Shown here one piece after another: positions 1-15,000 of a DNA stretch of 64,000 nucleotides. The notes below the pieces were generated by a model. That model did not search any database and was not told the origin of the DNA. It was given only the letters and a program-made list of their open reading frames with translations. The DNA lies in assembly GCA_936432065.2 (NCBI GenBank), contig OW386291.2, positions 22,669,821 to 22,733,820 on the forward strand. Direction: 5' to 3'. The stretch's first letter is position 1, and every line of letters begins with the position of its first letter. Made by a program: the position numbers and the translations under genes. This DNA comes from Rutpela maculata. Taxonomy: Eukaryota; Arthropoda; Insecta; Coleoptera; Cerambycidae.

Positions 1-73
1 CATCTTTTCCTGCATCACCTCTCGGACCATGTGGTCCTGGAGGTCCTGGTTCTCCATCCTTACCAGCTTCTCC
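1..73 (-). CDS. Collagen exon 10 (partial): major triple helix
   Basis: Acceptor CAG at 74-76; enters in phase 0 and reads GEAGKDGEPGPPGPHG and onward to the window edge, where the exon is cut. No internal stop. Confidence 0.88.
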
Positions 74-3000
74 CTGACGAAATAATCAAATTTAGCAGTT
101 AGTAATACTATGTGATGTTCAGTAAAAATAACTTACGGTTAATCCTCTATCCCCTGTAGGTCCTAATGGTCCTGGTAGACCCTGTATACCCTGTGGACCA
201 GGTTCGCCAGGCTTTCCATCCTGCCCGGGTAATCCTCTTTCGCCAGGCGATCCTGATTTTCCAGGAGGTCCTGGACGGCCAGTTAAACCTCTTAGACCTT
301 GTAAACCTGTTTGTCCAGGTCGTCCTGGCTCTCCTTGAGATCCTTTAAGTCCAGCAGGACCTATTGATCCTCTGTCTCCAGCTTGACCTAAAATATCACC
401 ACGGATAATAAATACAACTTCCTTTACCTCTGAAGGCCTGACGTGACTTTGTGCGAGAGGAGACTGCACATTTCGAGACAAGGAACATACACGCAGTATC
501 TGGTATACTAGGAATTATTTCTCTCAGGGTCAGAGTGAAGATTCCTGGACTTTCGCAAAAGCAGTTATACAAATACAACACAAAATAACAATAGAAAATA
601 ATCTATGGCAAACACATCTGTAAGTATTTGTCGTTTGACTCACCTTTTACTCCTGGTGCACCATCGGGCCCCGGTAATCCTGTAGCTCCTGGCATACCAC
701 GTTCTCCTGTGGGTCCTGTAGGTCCAGAAGGCCCTCTCATTCCTCTCTTCCCTCTTTTTCCTTCTGGTCCAGCCACGCCTGGGAGACCTCTAGGCCCTGA
801 AGCTCCAGTTTCCCCTTTCATTCCAGTTTCTCCTTTATATCCCCGTTCTCCAGGTAACCCCTAATATATCCGCATAAATAATATATTAAGGTGAGAATGA
901 AATGGTGACAGTGAATTAGAAATAATTCTTGTGTAACTTCACTATCGTACACGTAAATACATTACACATACAGAATCGGAAAGCGTTTGTTTTGGTATTG
1001 CACTAGTTTCAACGATTTAACCGACCGCCCACAATAAAGGCGTCTACCAGTACTCTAGCAGAGGTAAACAGTGACACTCCCATCAAGAGAAGCATGTACA
1101 CGATTGCATGCTTCGCTCTCGCTTGCTCTTATTGCCATCCCAAAACCAACACTTTCTGATACTGTATAGATTCAGCAAATGTCGTTTTATATATGTATCC
1201 TAAGTTTAACGAGTGCAAGAAATAAGAGAGCAATTAAAAAAATAAATCAGGATATTATCCCATTACAATGCGCTTGCGGTTAGAAGCGATAGGTACCGAT
1301 GCCCTGCGTTGATACATGACAAGGTGACAAGAATAAAATTTCACGAAGTGTGGAACGTGCTGGGAACAGTATATCCGTCAATCTTTTCCTAATATCTCTG
1401 TTTTCTCTCTTGCAATCGTTCATCTCAGGATATATAAAACTACATTTTCCAATTCTGTATAGGTATTATGTAACAAACAATTATCAACTCGCATTTTTCT
1501 CTTTTGATTAATTAATTTTTCGTAGGTTTATTTTCGTGGAAAGAAATCTAGATGTACCTAGTTAAAATCAAATCGGATCAGGTCAACAGGAAAACACAAC
1601 TTATGTAAAAATGAATTCTGTACAAGTCTAGATACTTTAATCTTAGAGTAGGATGCTGGTAAATTTGTAATGAACTATTGTGAATTATTTTTCTGGAAAA
1701 GAAAAATGTTACTTTTCTATTGTTGTCTTAGACATGCGAATTACAACACTATAATTCTGTCTACTCTATAGCGAGAATTGGGGCGTAATATTAAAAAAAT
1801 GATATGCTTCGGCAAGTATGTTGATTGATTGATTTATTGATTGGTTGATTTACCAGCATGCGGTAGGCATTGTTGCCACTCCCAGGATATACTACTGGGC
1901 CGACTACGTCTACGCTGGGTTGGACTTGAGTCAGGCTTGTTGTCAGCAGTAGGAGCCACATGTTGGGCAGTGTAGGTGTTTATGCCGCATTGTGCCGTGG
2001 TATGGAGTGTTTATGCTCCTGTTTTTTGTGTTTCTGCTTCTACAAATTTTCTTCTTCTTCTAAGTCTTTTGATTCCTCCGTTTCTGATTCTGGTTGCGTT
2101 TTCTTTGTGATGTTCATTTTTCCCTCGTTTTTCTTTTCCAGTGTGCTTGGTCCTTTCCTAGTTTGTTCATAATCCTCTCGATTGTTGTTCTCTAGGTGTA
2201 GCATGGTCTCTCTGTTTTTAGTTTGTTTGTTCAGAATTGGCGCTCTCTTCAGTAGATGTTTTGAATCCCTTCTTTGGACATGTCTCCAGTACTTCATTGT
2301 GTGAATTTCTATCCTTTTTGTAATTGTCTTCCCTCCTAGTGCTAGTAGTGTTGATGTTTTATATCGCTGTTTTCGTCTTGTTGCTTTTGCGAATAGTTGG
2401 ATTATGTCTCTAATTGAATAGGCAGTTCAATAAATTGACCAGTCAGAATCAACAAAATAGCAAAACAAAATAGGACGCAAAACTATTAATGATATTTTAC
2501 CAATTTGGGTTCGACGTTGCCTGCGTTCGTTCTCGTCTTTCTATTATAGCCAGTGAATCAACTAATAGAGTGTCTTATAAATATTTCTTTTGTTACTTCA
2601 ATTTGAACATTTATAATGTAAATTATAAGCATTATACTTGAACAAGTATGTTATTTGGAATAATCATTAAAGATTATTTATTTGAGATCAAACCTTAAGA
2701 TTATTTTTCTGCAGGGCTATTTTTTATTTACTATTTCGAATATAAATATTTACATCGTTATTTTCTGTCTCAAATGGATATGACACTTTATCTTTTATTT
2801 TGTTTGTCAAATAGTGCCATTCGTTATTTCACTCAAGTGTTATGAGAAGCGTTAAAGAATTTTTTGGTCTGGCCGTAATTTATACTATATCCCCCCAGCT
2901 GAGAACGACCCCTTGAGAGCGTGGCCATAATTCGAAGAAATTTGGTATTTCCCCTTTCAACATTACAGTGCAAAACATTGCAACATGCTACACTACGTAC

Positions 3001-6000
3001 ACTTGTTAATTACAAATCAGGAGTTTGTTACTAATTTAAATAAGATACTAAAGATTTATCGTTTGTCGTGTTTCTCTCTTTGGTTATTGCTGATTTCTTT
3101 CTCCTCTTTGCCGCCTGGCAGTTGCATGATTTAACTGCACTATATTACATACTGTGATTTGTTGCGTTAGAGTGGAAGCAGTGTGGGAAGTTTGTATACC
3201 TAATTAAATACTGACTAATATTTCTCCTCAAATTACTGAAAATGCTCCAAGATCCATACTATTTTCCAAACACATCCACTTATACAAACGTATATACAGG
3301 GTGTCCCACCGGGAACTGAATCGATCGATATCAGGAAAAGTACGCACCAGAAAATTTTGAAAATGTAGGGAATTACTAATGTCAGTATGAAAGAAAATAA
3401 TTCCGCTTGCACTGGAAATCGATATCAACTTGCTTATTTTAAACGGAACACCCTATATAATAATATATTTTGAAGTTTTCGCAAAGAGCGAAATATTCTG
3501 AGTCGAAAACATGTAGCATGCTTCATCTCTAAACCCAGCCGTTTCAGAGATATTTGACATTTCATAAAAAAATGACAGGTGTAACAGTTTGCAATAATCT
3601 ATAGAACTTTTTTCTCGTAAAAGATTCTCAATTTATTTTTCATGCAGAAAGGCCATAAGGTGAGCTACGATCCTGAGTTTAAAGAAATTCAATAATAATA
3701 TACCAAGTGTTCACTTTCTTACGTTACATTTTGTCAAGTTCAAACCGCGAAAAGTTGTTTAAGTCAAATGGAACACCCTGTATATTTTGCAATAAATCAT
3801 GTAAAATTAAATTGCCCTTTTTCCCATGTAGATATTGTAGGGGTTTAACTCATGATTTTTTTAAGAAAAAAAATATATAGTCAAATTGGCTAAAACTGTT
3901 TTACATAAAGTATGTGTCTTACTGATCAAAAAACTTTAATTGAAAAACTTTCGAAAATAGCTCCTTTTACCTCTTATACCCCATCAATAAATTAAAAGAT
4001 CGAGAAGATACAGAATTTTACAAGAATTTATAGCTGTACCTCGGAAAGTAGGATTGAGTTGAGCTCATGAGAACTTTTGATCAGAAAGTTGAAATCCGCA
4101 ACATATTAAAAATTTAGCCAATTTAATCGGGGGTCAATTTCCATAAGATCTGTGCGGGGTCCTTTGTAATCCACATATTTAAAACAACAATAAGAAAAAA
4201 AAATCACCAGCTCTTTTATCATAAGAAGAAAATCTTAAATGTTTCATAAATATTAACTAAGTAATACATTATTTTATTTGTATTTAACTGGCACAGCAAT
4301 ATAAACAGCATTACTTTACTTACATACATACAATATAAGTTTAAATTTTCGATAAAAATAATTTTGTTTTAATATACATTTAAAATGGAAACACCTTTAT
4401 AACTTTTTTATTTTTTGTCCGACTTGAACCAAATTTTACCAATAGATAAAACAAATTAGAATCTACTTATGGCCAAAAAAATATTTGCCTCTTACAAATG
4501 TGGTACCAAAATAAATGGAAAAACCGCTGCCCAAGGAATCACTACTTCCACATCCAGATTTTCTATCCAAGTTACTCACAACGAAAAAATTTTGTATGTA
4601 GAAATAATTGTTTATGGAACTTTAATACTATAATATTTGAATTCCTCTACCCCAAAAACACATAAAACGATACCCCACATCGGTAGTGGGATGGGGGTGG
4701 TGATAGGGGGTGGTAGTGGGGGTGGATGAAGTAAAAAAGTATTTTGAGGTTTCTGGTTCTTGTACACACATTAAATCACAATTCTTTTCATCCCATTTAA
4801 TAATGGGGCGGGGGTGGTAATGGGGGTGGCTAATCCCAAATTTTTTTTTGAGACCTTAGCTTTTCTTATATACAGGGTGATTCTTTTAAGGTGGCCATTC
4901 TTTTAAGGTGGCCATTATGACCGTTATAACTTTCTTCTTCTTCTTCTTCGCATAGGAAATCCTTATTTGCTCTTTGGTACGTAGAAAGAACACAAGATGA
5001 GCTATTCTTTACAAAAAAAAAATAGATTCCAAAATAGTATACCAAGTGTTTTATTTTTCTCGTTACATTTTGTCGAATTCAAACCTCAAATACTTTTTTA
5101 TTTCAAATGGAACACCCTGTATTTTTTTACATCAAATTATGTTAAATTAAATTCCATTTTTTCCAGAATAAGCATTGTAGGGGTTAAAGTTACAACTTTT
5201 TAAAATATTGGCGATTGTCTTAAATATCCAAGAATTTTTAGTAAAAATTGCCATCAACTTATCCATGATTAGAAACAATCATTAATGTCAGTCATTCTCT
5301 TTTGTTAAAAAATGCCAGCACGTTTAAATTACACCCACAAAGACTTTTAGATTTGTTTATTATTTATAGAGAATGTGATAAAGTAATAATACCAAAAACA
5401 TGTAACACATTTGCTAATCGATACCCACTTTATTGTTTCAATTGTTTCATAGGCTTCTACGTTTTTTTGGATAAATTATAATTTTCAACAAAAACTTGCG
5501 AAAAATTCAAAGTACATGTGTTAGGTATAGGACATGCTGATATAAGTCCACCTCAAATTTAATTCTACATCGATTGTCATAAGAAAATTTAGCACGTGCC
5601 ATTTGACAGAGCCAAATATTCTAAAATTATCCAATATGCGGTTTACAGTGGATGGTGGACGGTTTCTGTTCTTGTGGGTATCGAGTAGCAAATGTGTTAC
5701 ATGTTCTTGGTATTACTTTATCACATTCTCCATAAATAATAAACAAACCTAAAAGTCTTCGTGGGTGTAATTTAAACGTGTTGGTGTTTTTTTAACATAA
5801 AATAATGACTGACATTAATGCTTGTTTCTAATCATGTGTAAGTTGATGGCAATTTTTATTAAAAATTCTTGGACATTTAAGAAAATCACCAATATTTCGA
5901 AAAGTTGTAACTTTAACCCCTACAATGCTTATATTGGAAAAAAGGGAATTTAATTTAACATAATTATATGTAAAAAAATATAGGGTGTTCCATTTGAAAT

Positions 6001-9000
6001 AAAAAAGTTCTTGAGGTTTGAATTTGACAAAATGTAACGTGAAAAATAAAACACTCGGTATATTATTTTAGAATCTTTTTTTTTTGTAAAGAGTAGCTCA
6101 TCTTGTGTTCTTTCTACGTACCAAAGAGCAAATAAGGATCTACTACACAAAGAAAGTTATAACGGTTCTTGCAAACTGTTGCACCTGTCAAATTTTTTAT
6201 AAAATGTCAAATATCTCCGAAACTGCTCAGTTTAGGTATACGTTGTACTACATGTTTTGACTCAGAATTTTATGATCATTTCGAAAAGTCAAAAATATAT
6301 AGGGTGTTTTATTTAAAATAAGCAAGTTGGTATCGACTTCCGGTATTTCCGGAAGTGCCGCCACCTTGAAATTATTATTTTCGGACCCGCAAGGGTCGAC
6401 TATGGTAGAGTACCAAATCTCAAATCTCTATCTCATCTGCAAGTGGGAAATATTCTAATGGCCGCCTTAAAAGAATCACCCTGTATACTAAAAACCAATT
6501 TTATGGACTCTTACCTGCTTGATTTACCTATTTACCCCAAATTTACCCTAATTTACCCCCCAATCTTTCGACGGAAGAAGATAAAAATATAATCTAGTTC
6601 TAGATCTCGTTAAAGGACATCTGTGTACCAAATTTCAAGTCAATATATCAAACGGTTCCAGAGTAAATGTGCGCACAAAAAAAAGTTAGACCGACATGAC
6701 AGACAGAAAATTATTTTTCGCTCAAACTTAAAATCTCGACGTTTCATGACATTCTAAGCCTATTTGAATAATAAAAATTTTTAAACATTTTTTTGTCGTT
6801 ACTATACTTCCACTGGATGTGGAAGTAAAAATAAAGAAATCATATTAGGGATTTTTTTATCGAAAAACTTTATTAACGAACGTTGTTCAGAATTATCCAA
6901 AAATCTACTCCAAAATTTCAGCAATATTAAAAAATATTGAAATTTTATTTAAAACAATGTCCGAGTCCGAAAATATCATTTTATTGGTTTTTTTTTTCTT
7001 AGAAAATTGTGCTGTGACAATTTTGCTTGAAATTAAACGCAAGCTGTCAGATAATTGTCAAGTGATTTGTATTTTTTTTTAAATTTTGTCGAAATATTAG
7101 ACTTCAAAAACAAAATTCAATATTTTTTAATATTGCTGACATTTTAGACTCTGGGTTTTTGGACAATTCTGAACAACTTTCATTAATAAAGTTTTTCGAT
7201 AAAAAGAATGCCTAACATGATTTCTTTATTTTTTCCATTTATTTTGGAACCGAAGGTGGATTTGCATTTGTAGGAGGCGAATGTTTTTTTTTCGCCATAA
7301 GTAGATCCTAATTTGTTCTATATTTTGGTAAAATTTGGTTCAAGTCGGACAAAAAATAAAAAAGTTATAAGGATGTTTCCATTTTAAATGGGCCACACTG
7401 TAGGTACATATGTCGTGAGAATTATAAAGGCATTGGTTTTCAACGTAATACTTACCGGAGTTCCCTTAGCGCCGGGCTGTCCTGGACTTCCGGCTAAACC
7501 TGGTGGTCCTCTAGCGCCAGGGAATCCAGGAGGTCCAGAAATTCCTGGTGCTCCAATACCTCCTTTCTCTCCATTGTATCCATCTCTTCCAGCAGGACCC
7601 GGTGGACCGGATTCTCCTGGTTGTCCGGGCCGGCCAGATTCTCCTAAAATCATATATTTTTAGATGTGACTAACAACGTGTTTGGACTTTAATTCTACCT
7701 CTGGGTCCTTGCAATCCTTGACTACCCTTTGGACCTTGTGAACCTTGATCTCCTTTTGATCCAGGGTTGCCTGGGAAGCCTGGCGCCCCAGGTTTACCAA
7801 TAGGTCCCTAAATAATGAAAATATTATTTATATAACAGAAATACAGTTAAAAAACAATTTTCATATATTAAAATATTGCGTTATCTTTAAGCAACATCAA
7901 AAATCAAAATATATAAAAGACATATAAACAAAAAGCAGTCAAGAATGCCTTAAAACGAGGTTCAATCACACCCTTGAATAATACCCTAATGATTATATTA
8001 TTTATATTTGAAGAGATTATCCAGATTAGTTCCTCAGGTATTTCTAAAATTAATTTTAATTTTCTCTCTCAAATACTAAGCATGAGTATACATTTTAGAT
8101 GTTATTTTATACTGCTAAATTTCTGATACTGAAACTTGAAACAGTCTGTACAGTTAATTGATCAGAAGAAAAAGTAAAATGGTTATTTCATTCCAATAAA
8201 GACAAAAATTGAAAAGTAAGTTTATACTATGAATGTTGTTTTATATACTCACTGGCAAACCAGGAGGTCCAGCAATGCCATCAATTCCTCTTATTCCTGG
8301 GGGACCAAGCGGTCCTTCTCGACCTCGTTCGCCTCTTGGACCAGCAGGACCCATCGGTCCAATAGGTCCCATCAGTCCAGGCATACCCTGTGATCCTTTT
8401 TCGCCAAATGATCCTTGTTCGCCTTTAGCGCCGTCTATTCCTGGAAATCCTCTATGTCCTTTTCCGCCTGGTAGTCCTGGCATTCCTGGCAGACCCCTTG
8501 GTCCTGCGGGTCCAGGTGGTCCAGCTATACCTGCCTCTCCGTCTTCGCCTCGTTCTCCCTTTGAGTGGATAGTAAGACTTTTATTTCAGTAATTAAAAAA
8601 AAAAAAATACCTGTTTAAAAACTTAAAAGGGAAAAGCGGTAGTAGGTTGAATCGGTGAACTAGAGGGCAGGGAAAATTTGGATAGGAAATGTATCGAATA
8701 TAGTACAATAACTAGAGGTTTTAACTTGGGAGTAATGTCATATGAATTGGACAATTACCCATAAAAAAATTATCGTTACATTTTACATATTTTTTACCTC
8801 TAGGTACTTTATTAATAATCGAATCAAGTATAATACTCACATCTTTTCCAGGTGGACCTGGTAAACCTCTTAAACCTGCCGGACCTGGTGGTCCACTTGG
8901 GCCAGGTTCTCCAGTTTCTCCTCTAGGGCCTTGGAAACCCTGAGGTCCAGCTGATCCTGGTGGTCCTATTATTTAAAACGTTATACTATTAATACTATTA

Positions 9001-12000
9001 TTTTCATAAAATTGCATACACAAGCATAATATTAAACCACTTAAAAGAGTTACTCATAGGTAAGTCTAGATGGGTGTTCTTTGTGTAATGGATGGAACGA
9101 ATTCGTTTAAAGAAGGAATGTTCTTTTGGGTGAAATATTTTGATGCGAGTGAACACTTTAATAACTAATTCCTTAAACGAACGAATTAATGAGTCCTATT
9201 TGCTTAGATAACGTAGTAAGAGTGCACTAAACATTTTTTTTATAGTTTCCTAGATTTTAAACCCGCTTTCGCTGTATCTCAATTTTTCGTACAGTCTAAT
9301 ATTATGCCTCTTAGATTTTTATCGAAAAAAGTAAGTAAAGTACTGTTAATTCTAATAAAACAAAATCAACATGGTCACGTTAATTTTAATATCATTACCT
9401 GGTGGCCCTCTAGCACCAACAGGTCCCACTGCAGCCTGAAGATATTGGAATGGTTCTGGATAAGCGGGACCTTTATCATTGCCGGCTTGAGATAAAGCAA
9501 GTTGTTCATAATATTCAGAGAGGTCTGGTGCGGGACCGGGTGGACCTGGTGGTCCTGGTATTCCGGGATATCCTGGTGACCCAGGAGATCCAGGTTCTCC
9601 TGGTATACCACTTTCTCCTGGATAGCCATGTTCTCCTGGAGGACCTAGAAATTGGTTTATAATTTACTATAACAAGTTGTAAGATATATTAAGTACTAGT
9701 TAAGTTTTATTTGGTAATGTATATCATTATAACGGTTATTATGTAGAACACGTCGGGTATGAACAAATGTTCAAAAGTTTTTGTGCCTTTTAACCGACCT
9801 CAAAAGTTTTTAAGAAAGTAGGAGGTTCTCAAGTCGACCCGTTGTTTGTGTTTCTTTTATGATTGTTCACTCCTTATTCTGAGTTAGCTGAAGCGATTTT
9901 TGACAAATTCTTCTGGATTAGCTGAAACGCTATTATATCTTTGAAGTGTAGAGTTTGGCTCGGCAGAGGGCCTATTCTAAGCTATTTTCTTAGAGTCGAA
10001 CGGGACCTGAGAAAAGAGAGAGCAGCTCAAGAACCCCAAATGCCAATTATCAGTGAAGACACCGAAATTAATGTATTATTGTCGGGGGAAATCAATCCTA
10101 ATATCTCAATACAAATATATATTTTTTAAGATTTATATTTTTACTAGCTCATGCCCGCGACTTCGTTCGCCTGAAATTTCAACCCCCCATTTTTACCCTC
10201 TTGGGGGTCGAATTTCGAAAAATCCCTTCTTAGTGGTTGCCCACGCCATTCGAGGAACCTCTAAGCAAAATTTGAAGTTTCTAGACCCAGCGGCTTGAGC
10301 TGTGCGTTAATAGATCAGTAAGTCAGTCAGGGTATTCTTTTATAGTACAGTCGAATTAGACATCATAAACAATTTTGCGTACTACGGACTTTTTTTTGTG
10401 GAAGTTGTTTAAGAGGGCATAATAAGCAAGTACAGAAAACTACACCCTGCTACACCATGTGCGTCCCCTATTTTTAGGGGTTGAAACTTTGAAATTTTAC
10501 TTATGTGTCCATATCTGTTTCCCTATTGCCCGTAGGGCTCTTTACCAAGTTACATTTTTTGAAAATTCATCCCTCCTCTACATAATATATATATTACACA
10601 TTTGCCGTAGGACAAACGGTTTTGGCTGTACGAGGACGGAAAGGTCACACTGTCCGAATTTGGGAGTCTTCTGTACAGGACAAACGGCTATTATTTCCAA
10701 TCTACAATACTACACATACTAATGCTCTTAAGGAGGGATGATGATTTGTGAAAAAATTTTCATCGAATACCGCGCGGTTTTCATGATACGGGATGTTGAA
10801 ATTTTGAAAACCCCCGTTTTAAAAAAAAAGTGAACCTACTTTTTTTCGCTCATTTTTCTTTCATGCATGTACGACCCTAATATAAGAAAATTTACGTTGG
10901 TTTCATTTTAATACAATCATTGGTTTAGGAGCTAGACAGCAAAATATGCCAAAAATGGCTATTTTGGTATTGTTGCATTAAAAAAACCAAAACCAGTATA
11001 ATTCTGGTAAATGTTTTTGTTTATCCTAAAAGTCCAATTCATTGCTCATAGAAAATGTGTTTTTATATTTAAGTAGGATCAACACTTATTGTGTAATAAC
11101 GATTTATGTCATGTGTTCTCCGGTCTCCTTTTTCACAATTTTTTTTTCCTCCTTATGGTTCATAGTAGGGCAGAAAGCATTATACACGTGGACAGGGCAC
11201 ATAATAGGGTGTTAAAATGGGTATCTTGTTAAAATGCGATAGGACGTACCGTTTTCGAGTAAAACGCACTTGTTTGGTTATGTTTGCTTTGAGTTTTCAT
11301 TGTGTTCTGAATTGTGATCTGATAAATAAATTCTACATTTTGGTGTGTTCTTTCTTAGGAGTTTGTTTTTTTAAATCATTTTCCGATGAAATGGACATAT
11401 AATAGCTGTTTTTCGAGGAAGGTAAAATTACTGTGGATTTTGTTATAGACACAAAATAAGTTGCAATGATGATTCGAGACAAGCGTGAACCTTCAAATAG
11501 GGGAGTGAGAACCCCCTATTCCGCCCGAGTCCCTTCATTTTTTCATTAGCAATGTCCCCCATAAACAGAAAAAGCAAGCGACACATAGTTTTATTTTTTC
11601 GTAGTCAGCAGTGAGTCCTTCGATGAAAAGTGTGATCTGAAATAATTTTTGCGTTTTACTCGAAAACGGTACGTCCTATCGCATTTTAACAAGAGATCCA
11701 TTTTAACACCTTAATATGTGCCCTGTTCAGGTATACATTGCTTTCTGCCCTACCATGAACCATAAGGCCACAAAAAAAAAATGTGAAAAAGGAGACTGGA
11801 AAACACAAGACATAAATCGTTATTACACAATAAGTGTTGATCGTTGATCCTATTTAAATACAAAAACACATTTTCTATGCGCAATGAATCGGACTTTTAG
11901 GATAAACAAAAACACTTACCAGAATTATACTGGTTTTGGTTTTTTTAATGCAACAATGCCAAAATAGCCATTTTTGGCATATTTTGCTATCTAGCTCCTA

Positions 12001-15000
12001 AACCAACGAATGTATTAAAATGAAACCAACGTAAATTTTCTTATATTAGGGTCGAACATACATGAAAAAAAAATGAACGAAAAAAAGTAGGTTAACTTTT
12101 TCTTTTTAAAAAATTTCAACATCCCGTATCATGAAAACCGTGCGGTATTCGATGAAAGTTTTTTCACAAATCATCATCCCTCTTTAAGGGCATTAGTATG
12201 TGTAGTATTGTAGATTGGAAATAATAGCCGTTTGTCCTGTGCAGATGACCCCCAAATTCGGACAGCGCGACCTTTTCGGCCTCGTACAGCCAAAACCGTT
12301 TGTCCTACGGCAAATGTGTAATATATATATATATTATGTAGAGGAGGGATGATATTCAAAAAGTGTAACTTGGTAAAGAGCCCTACGGGCAATAGGGAAA
12401 CAAACATGGAGACATAAGTAAAATTTCAAAGTTTCAACCCCTAAAAATAGGGGACGCACATGGTGTAGCAGGGTGTAGTTTTCTGTGCTTGCTTATTATG
12501 CCCTCTTAAACAACTTCCACAAAAAAAGTCCGCAGTACGCAAATTTTTTTATGATGTCTAATTCGACTGGAGTATTATAGTATAGTATTCCTTTAAAATT
12601 TAGATTTAATTATCTAATTTTAAATGTATCATTTTCCGCAAATTGCAAGTGAGTTAGACATAGGATGAGAAACTGTAAGAAAAATTCTTAAAAAACACAA
12701 ATTTAAGAGTTACAAATACCAGCTTCACCAAGCATCATATCAAAGCGATTTCATGTATTTCAGTATTGCAGATGACTTTTAAACAATGAATTTAGATCTC
12801 CAAACTTTCACTATACTATATTATTTTCTGACGAATTCCGTTTCAAAAACAACGGTATGTTCAATAGAAATAATTTGAGATACTTGGCGCAAAAAAATTC
12901 ACGACTTTTGAGGCAAGACAATTTTCAAGAACGGTTTGGTTTTTACGTTTGGGCAGGCATTATGAGTAACAAGATCATAGGTCCCATATTTGTTTATGGT
13001 CCACTGACGGTAAATATTTAAGTTCTCTGAGAAATGAAATTGACGAGTTTTTGAAACATTTACCATTAAATCAGTACCAGTTGGGGTATTTACAGCGCGA
13101 TGATGCGTCGCCCCATAATGCCAGAGTAGTTGCAGAATGTATAAAGGTCATTTCGTGGATCAATGAATAGGAATTATGAACCAGTCACGTGACCACCGCG
13201 ATCACCTGATCTAACGCCGTTAGATTTTTATTTTTGGGGCCACATTAAAGAACGTGTATTTTCAACAGTACCAAGTACATAAGAGGATTTGAAGAATCGA
13301 GTTAGGAGGGAAATAAATTCTATAGCACAAGAACATCCCACCAATATAGTGAGAGAAACTTTGGCAAGAGCGAGACGTGTAGATGTCGGTGGTCAACATT
13401 TTGAACAATTGTTATAATTTTTTTTAGACAATGATATTATCACAATGTGATAAAGTAATCACTTAGTCTTAATTCGTTTGTTTCTTAATTCGTTCATTTA
13501 TCGTAATTCACATGTTTTATTTTTACGAATAAATAGTGGAGTGGTACTAAGTTTTCAGTAATAAAATGTTTTATTGAAAAAAGGAATTGAGCCAATATGA
13601 TGCCATTTTAAAAAAATGAGTTATATGATATAACATCATAATTGTATTTTTTGATTGTTTATTAAAGCAAGACAACATTTTTTAAATATGTTATAAAAAT
13701 ATGTCATTAATATTTTTATTTGAAATGCCACAGTTGTATGCAAAATGACCTCCTGAATCCAAAAATGTAAGAACATACAGGGTGTTCCATTTAAAAATCC
13801 AAAGTTAGCACCATTTCCGGTGAAACCGGGAGCGGCAGAAAATGATAAATCAGTCGACTTAATGCATATTTAGCCATTATTTGACGTGCCCTAATTTGAA
13901 ATTTAAAATTAAGAAGATATAAGGGCGAGCGTCATTTCGTGGTCACCCGGTATATGACATTACTCTAAGTTTTACATCTTTTTTACCTCTAGGTGCGGTA
14001 GTAGAAATACTTTGTCAATGTTTCTTTAAAATTGATTTTAAAATAATAATCGAAATTAGAATGTTTCTTTTTTATTTATGTCCCTACCTGGTACTACAGC
14101 AATATGAGGTTCTCTTGTTGGCCTTAAATTAGCTAAGCAAACATCGTCAGTCTGGCATTCAACTATTCCTCTAACACAAGCGCAATTTGTACATTCGCCT
14201 ACTTTCCATTTTTGTTTGTCTTGATAGAATCTTCCGTCTTGCTTGCAACTAAAAGGAGACACGTTGCTGTCTGGAGTTGGAGGAATGATATGCACGTCAA
14301 TTGTACTTGTTGGTTCTGGAGTTGGAAGTTCATCCGGCGGTTGAACGAAGATTTCTGTTGTCTCCTCTTCAGGTTCAACTGGTCTTTCATCTGGGGGTTG
14401 TGGTGTTGTTACTGGAACTCTCTGTGTTGACGTTGAAGCTAAAATTTGAGAAATTTTAATGTTTTGTTTTATCTGAACCGTTAGTTATGTTTTTTGTGAT
14501 TTGCGAATCATTCGAGAGGCGCGCAACCTATTATTGACCAGTGTTTGTGGTATTATGGTAGTAGATACAAAAATCCGAAAATCCGACTCTATAATACATA
14601 GTCTAAACACGCACCGTCTCCTGGTTCCTTTAAATGGTGTGCCGTCATAGTGAATTTCAATCAGCATAGCGGTAGCCAACCTACGTTCTGAACACGAATC
14701 TAACTATGCTCCTTGGTACTGAGCAAAATTGACTTAAATAATAACAAGCTATAAACGTACTCTTCGCCAATTTACTGAGCTTATATAATTGTTACACATT
14801 CTATAGGATATTCTTCGCATTTTTTTTGTAAATAATGTTAGTTTTGGACATCCTAAATTTTGTGATACCAGCTTTGTTGTGAAAAAAATTTGAAAAAAAC
14901 ATCCAACCTGTGTGGGATTCGAGCACACGATCTTTGGATTGCAAGGCAAAACTTTAACCACTGGACCATCATATTTTGCTACGAAAATCGAATGTCTGTG

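Larger units (their letters stand above)
4377..7389. mobile_element. Outer fold-back element split by nested insertions
   Basis: The left arm (from CATTTAAAATGGAAACACC at 4377) is the inverted copy of the right arm ending at 7389. The match continues inward: 6835-7010 against 7060-7215, and TCCGACTTGAACC against GGTTCAAGTCGGA. The left arm is split by the Helentron-like repeat at 4520-6827. No transposase is encoded. Confidence 0.75.

Noticed and set aside
8233..8592. Plus-strand proline-rich ORFs opposite the collagen exons (also near 628-864 and 7388-7663)
   Set aside because: They are mirror images of Gly-X-Y coding on the minus strand, which has splice sites and conserved motifs.
10459..12407. 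Mirrored 87- and 77-codon ORFs as genes
   Set aside because: They are the two arms of one palindrome and contain no recognisable domain.
14081..14090. Extension of exon 2 beyond the GTAGGG donor
   Set aside because: Extension would break the phase with exon 3 and run into a Lys-rich tail; splicing at 14087 joins all exons in phase.
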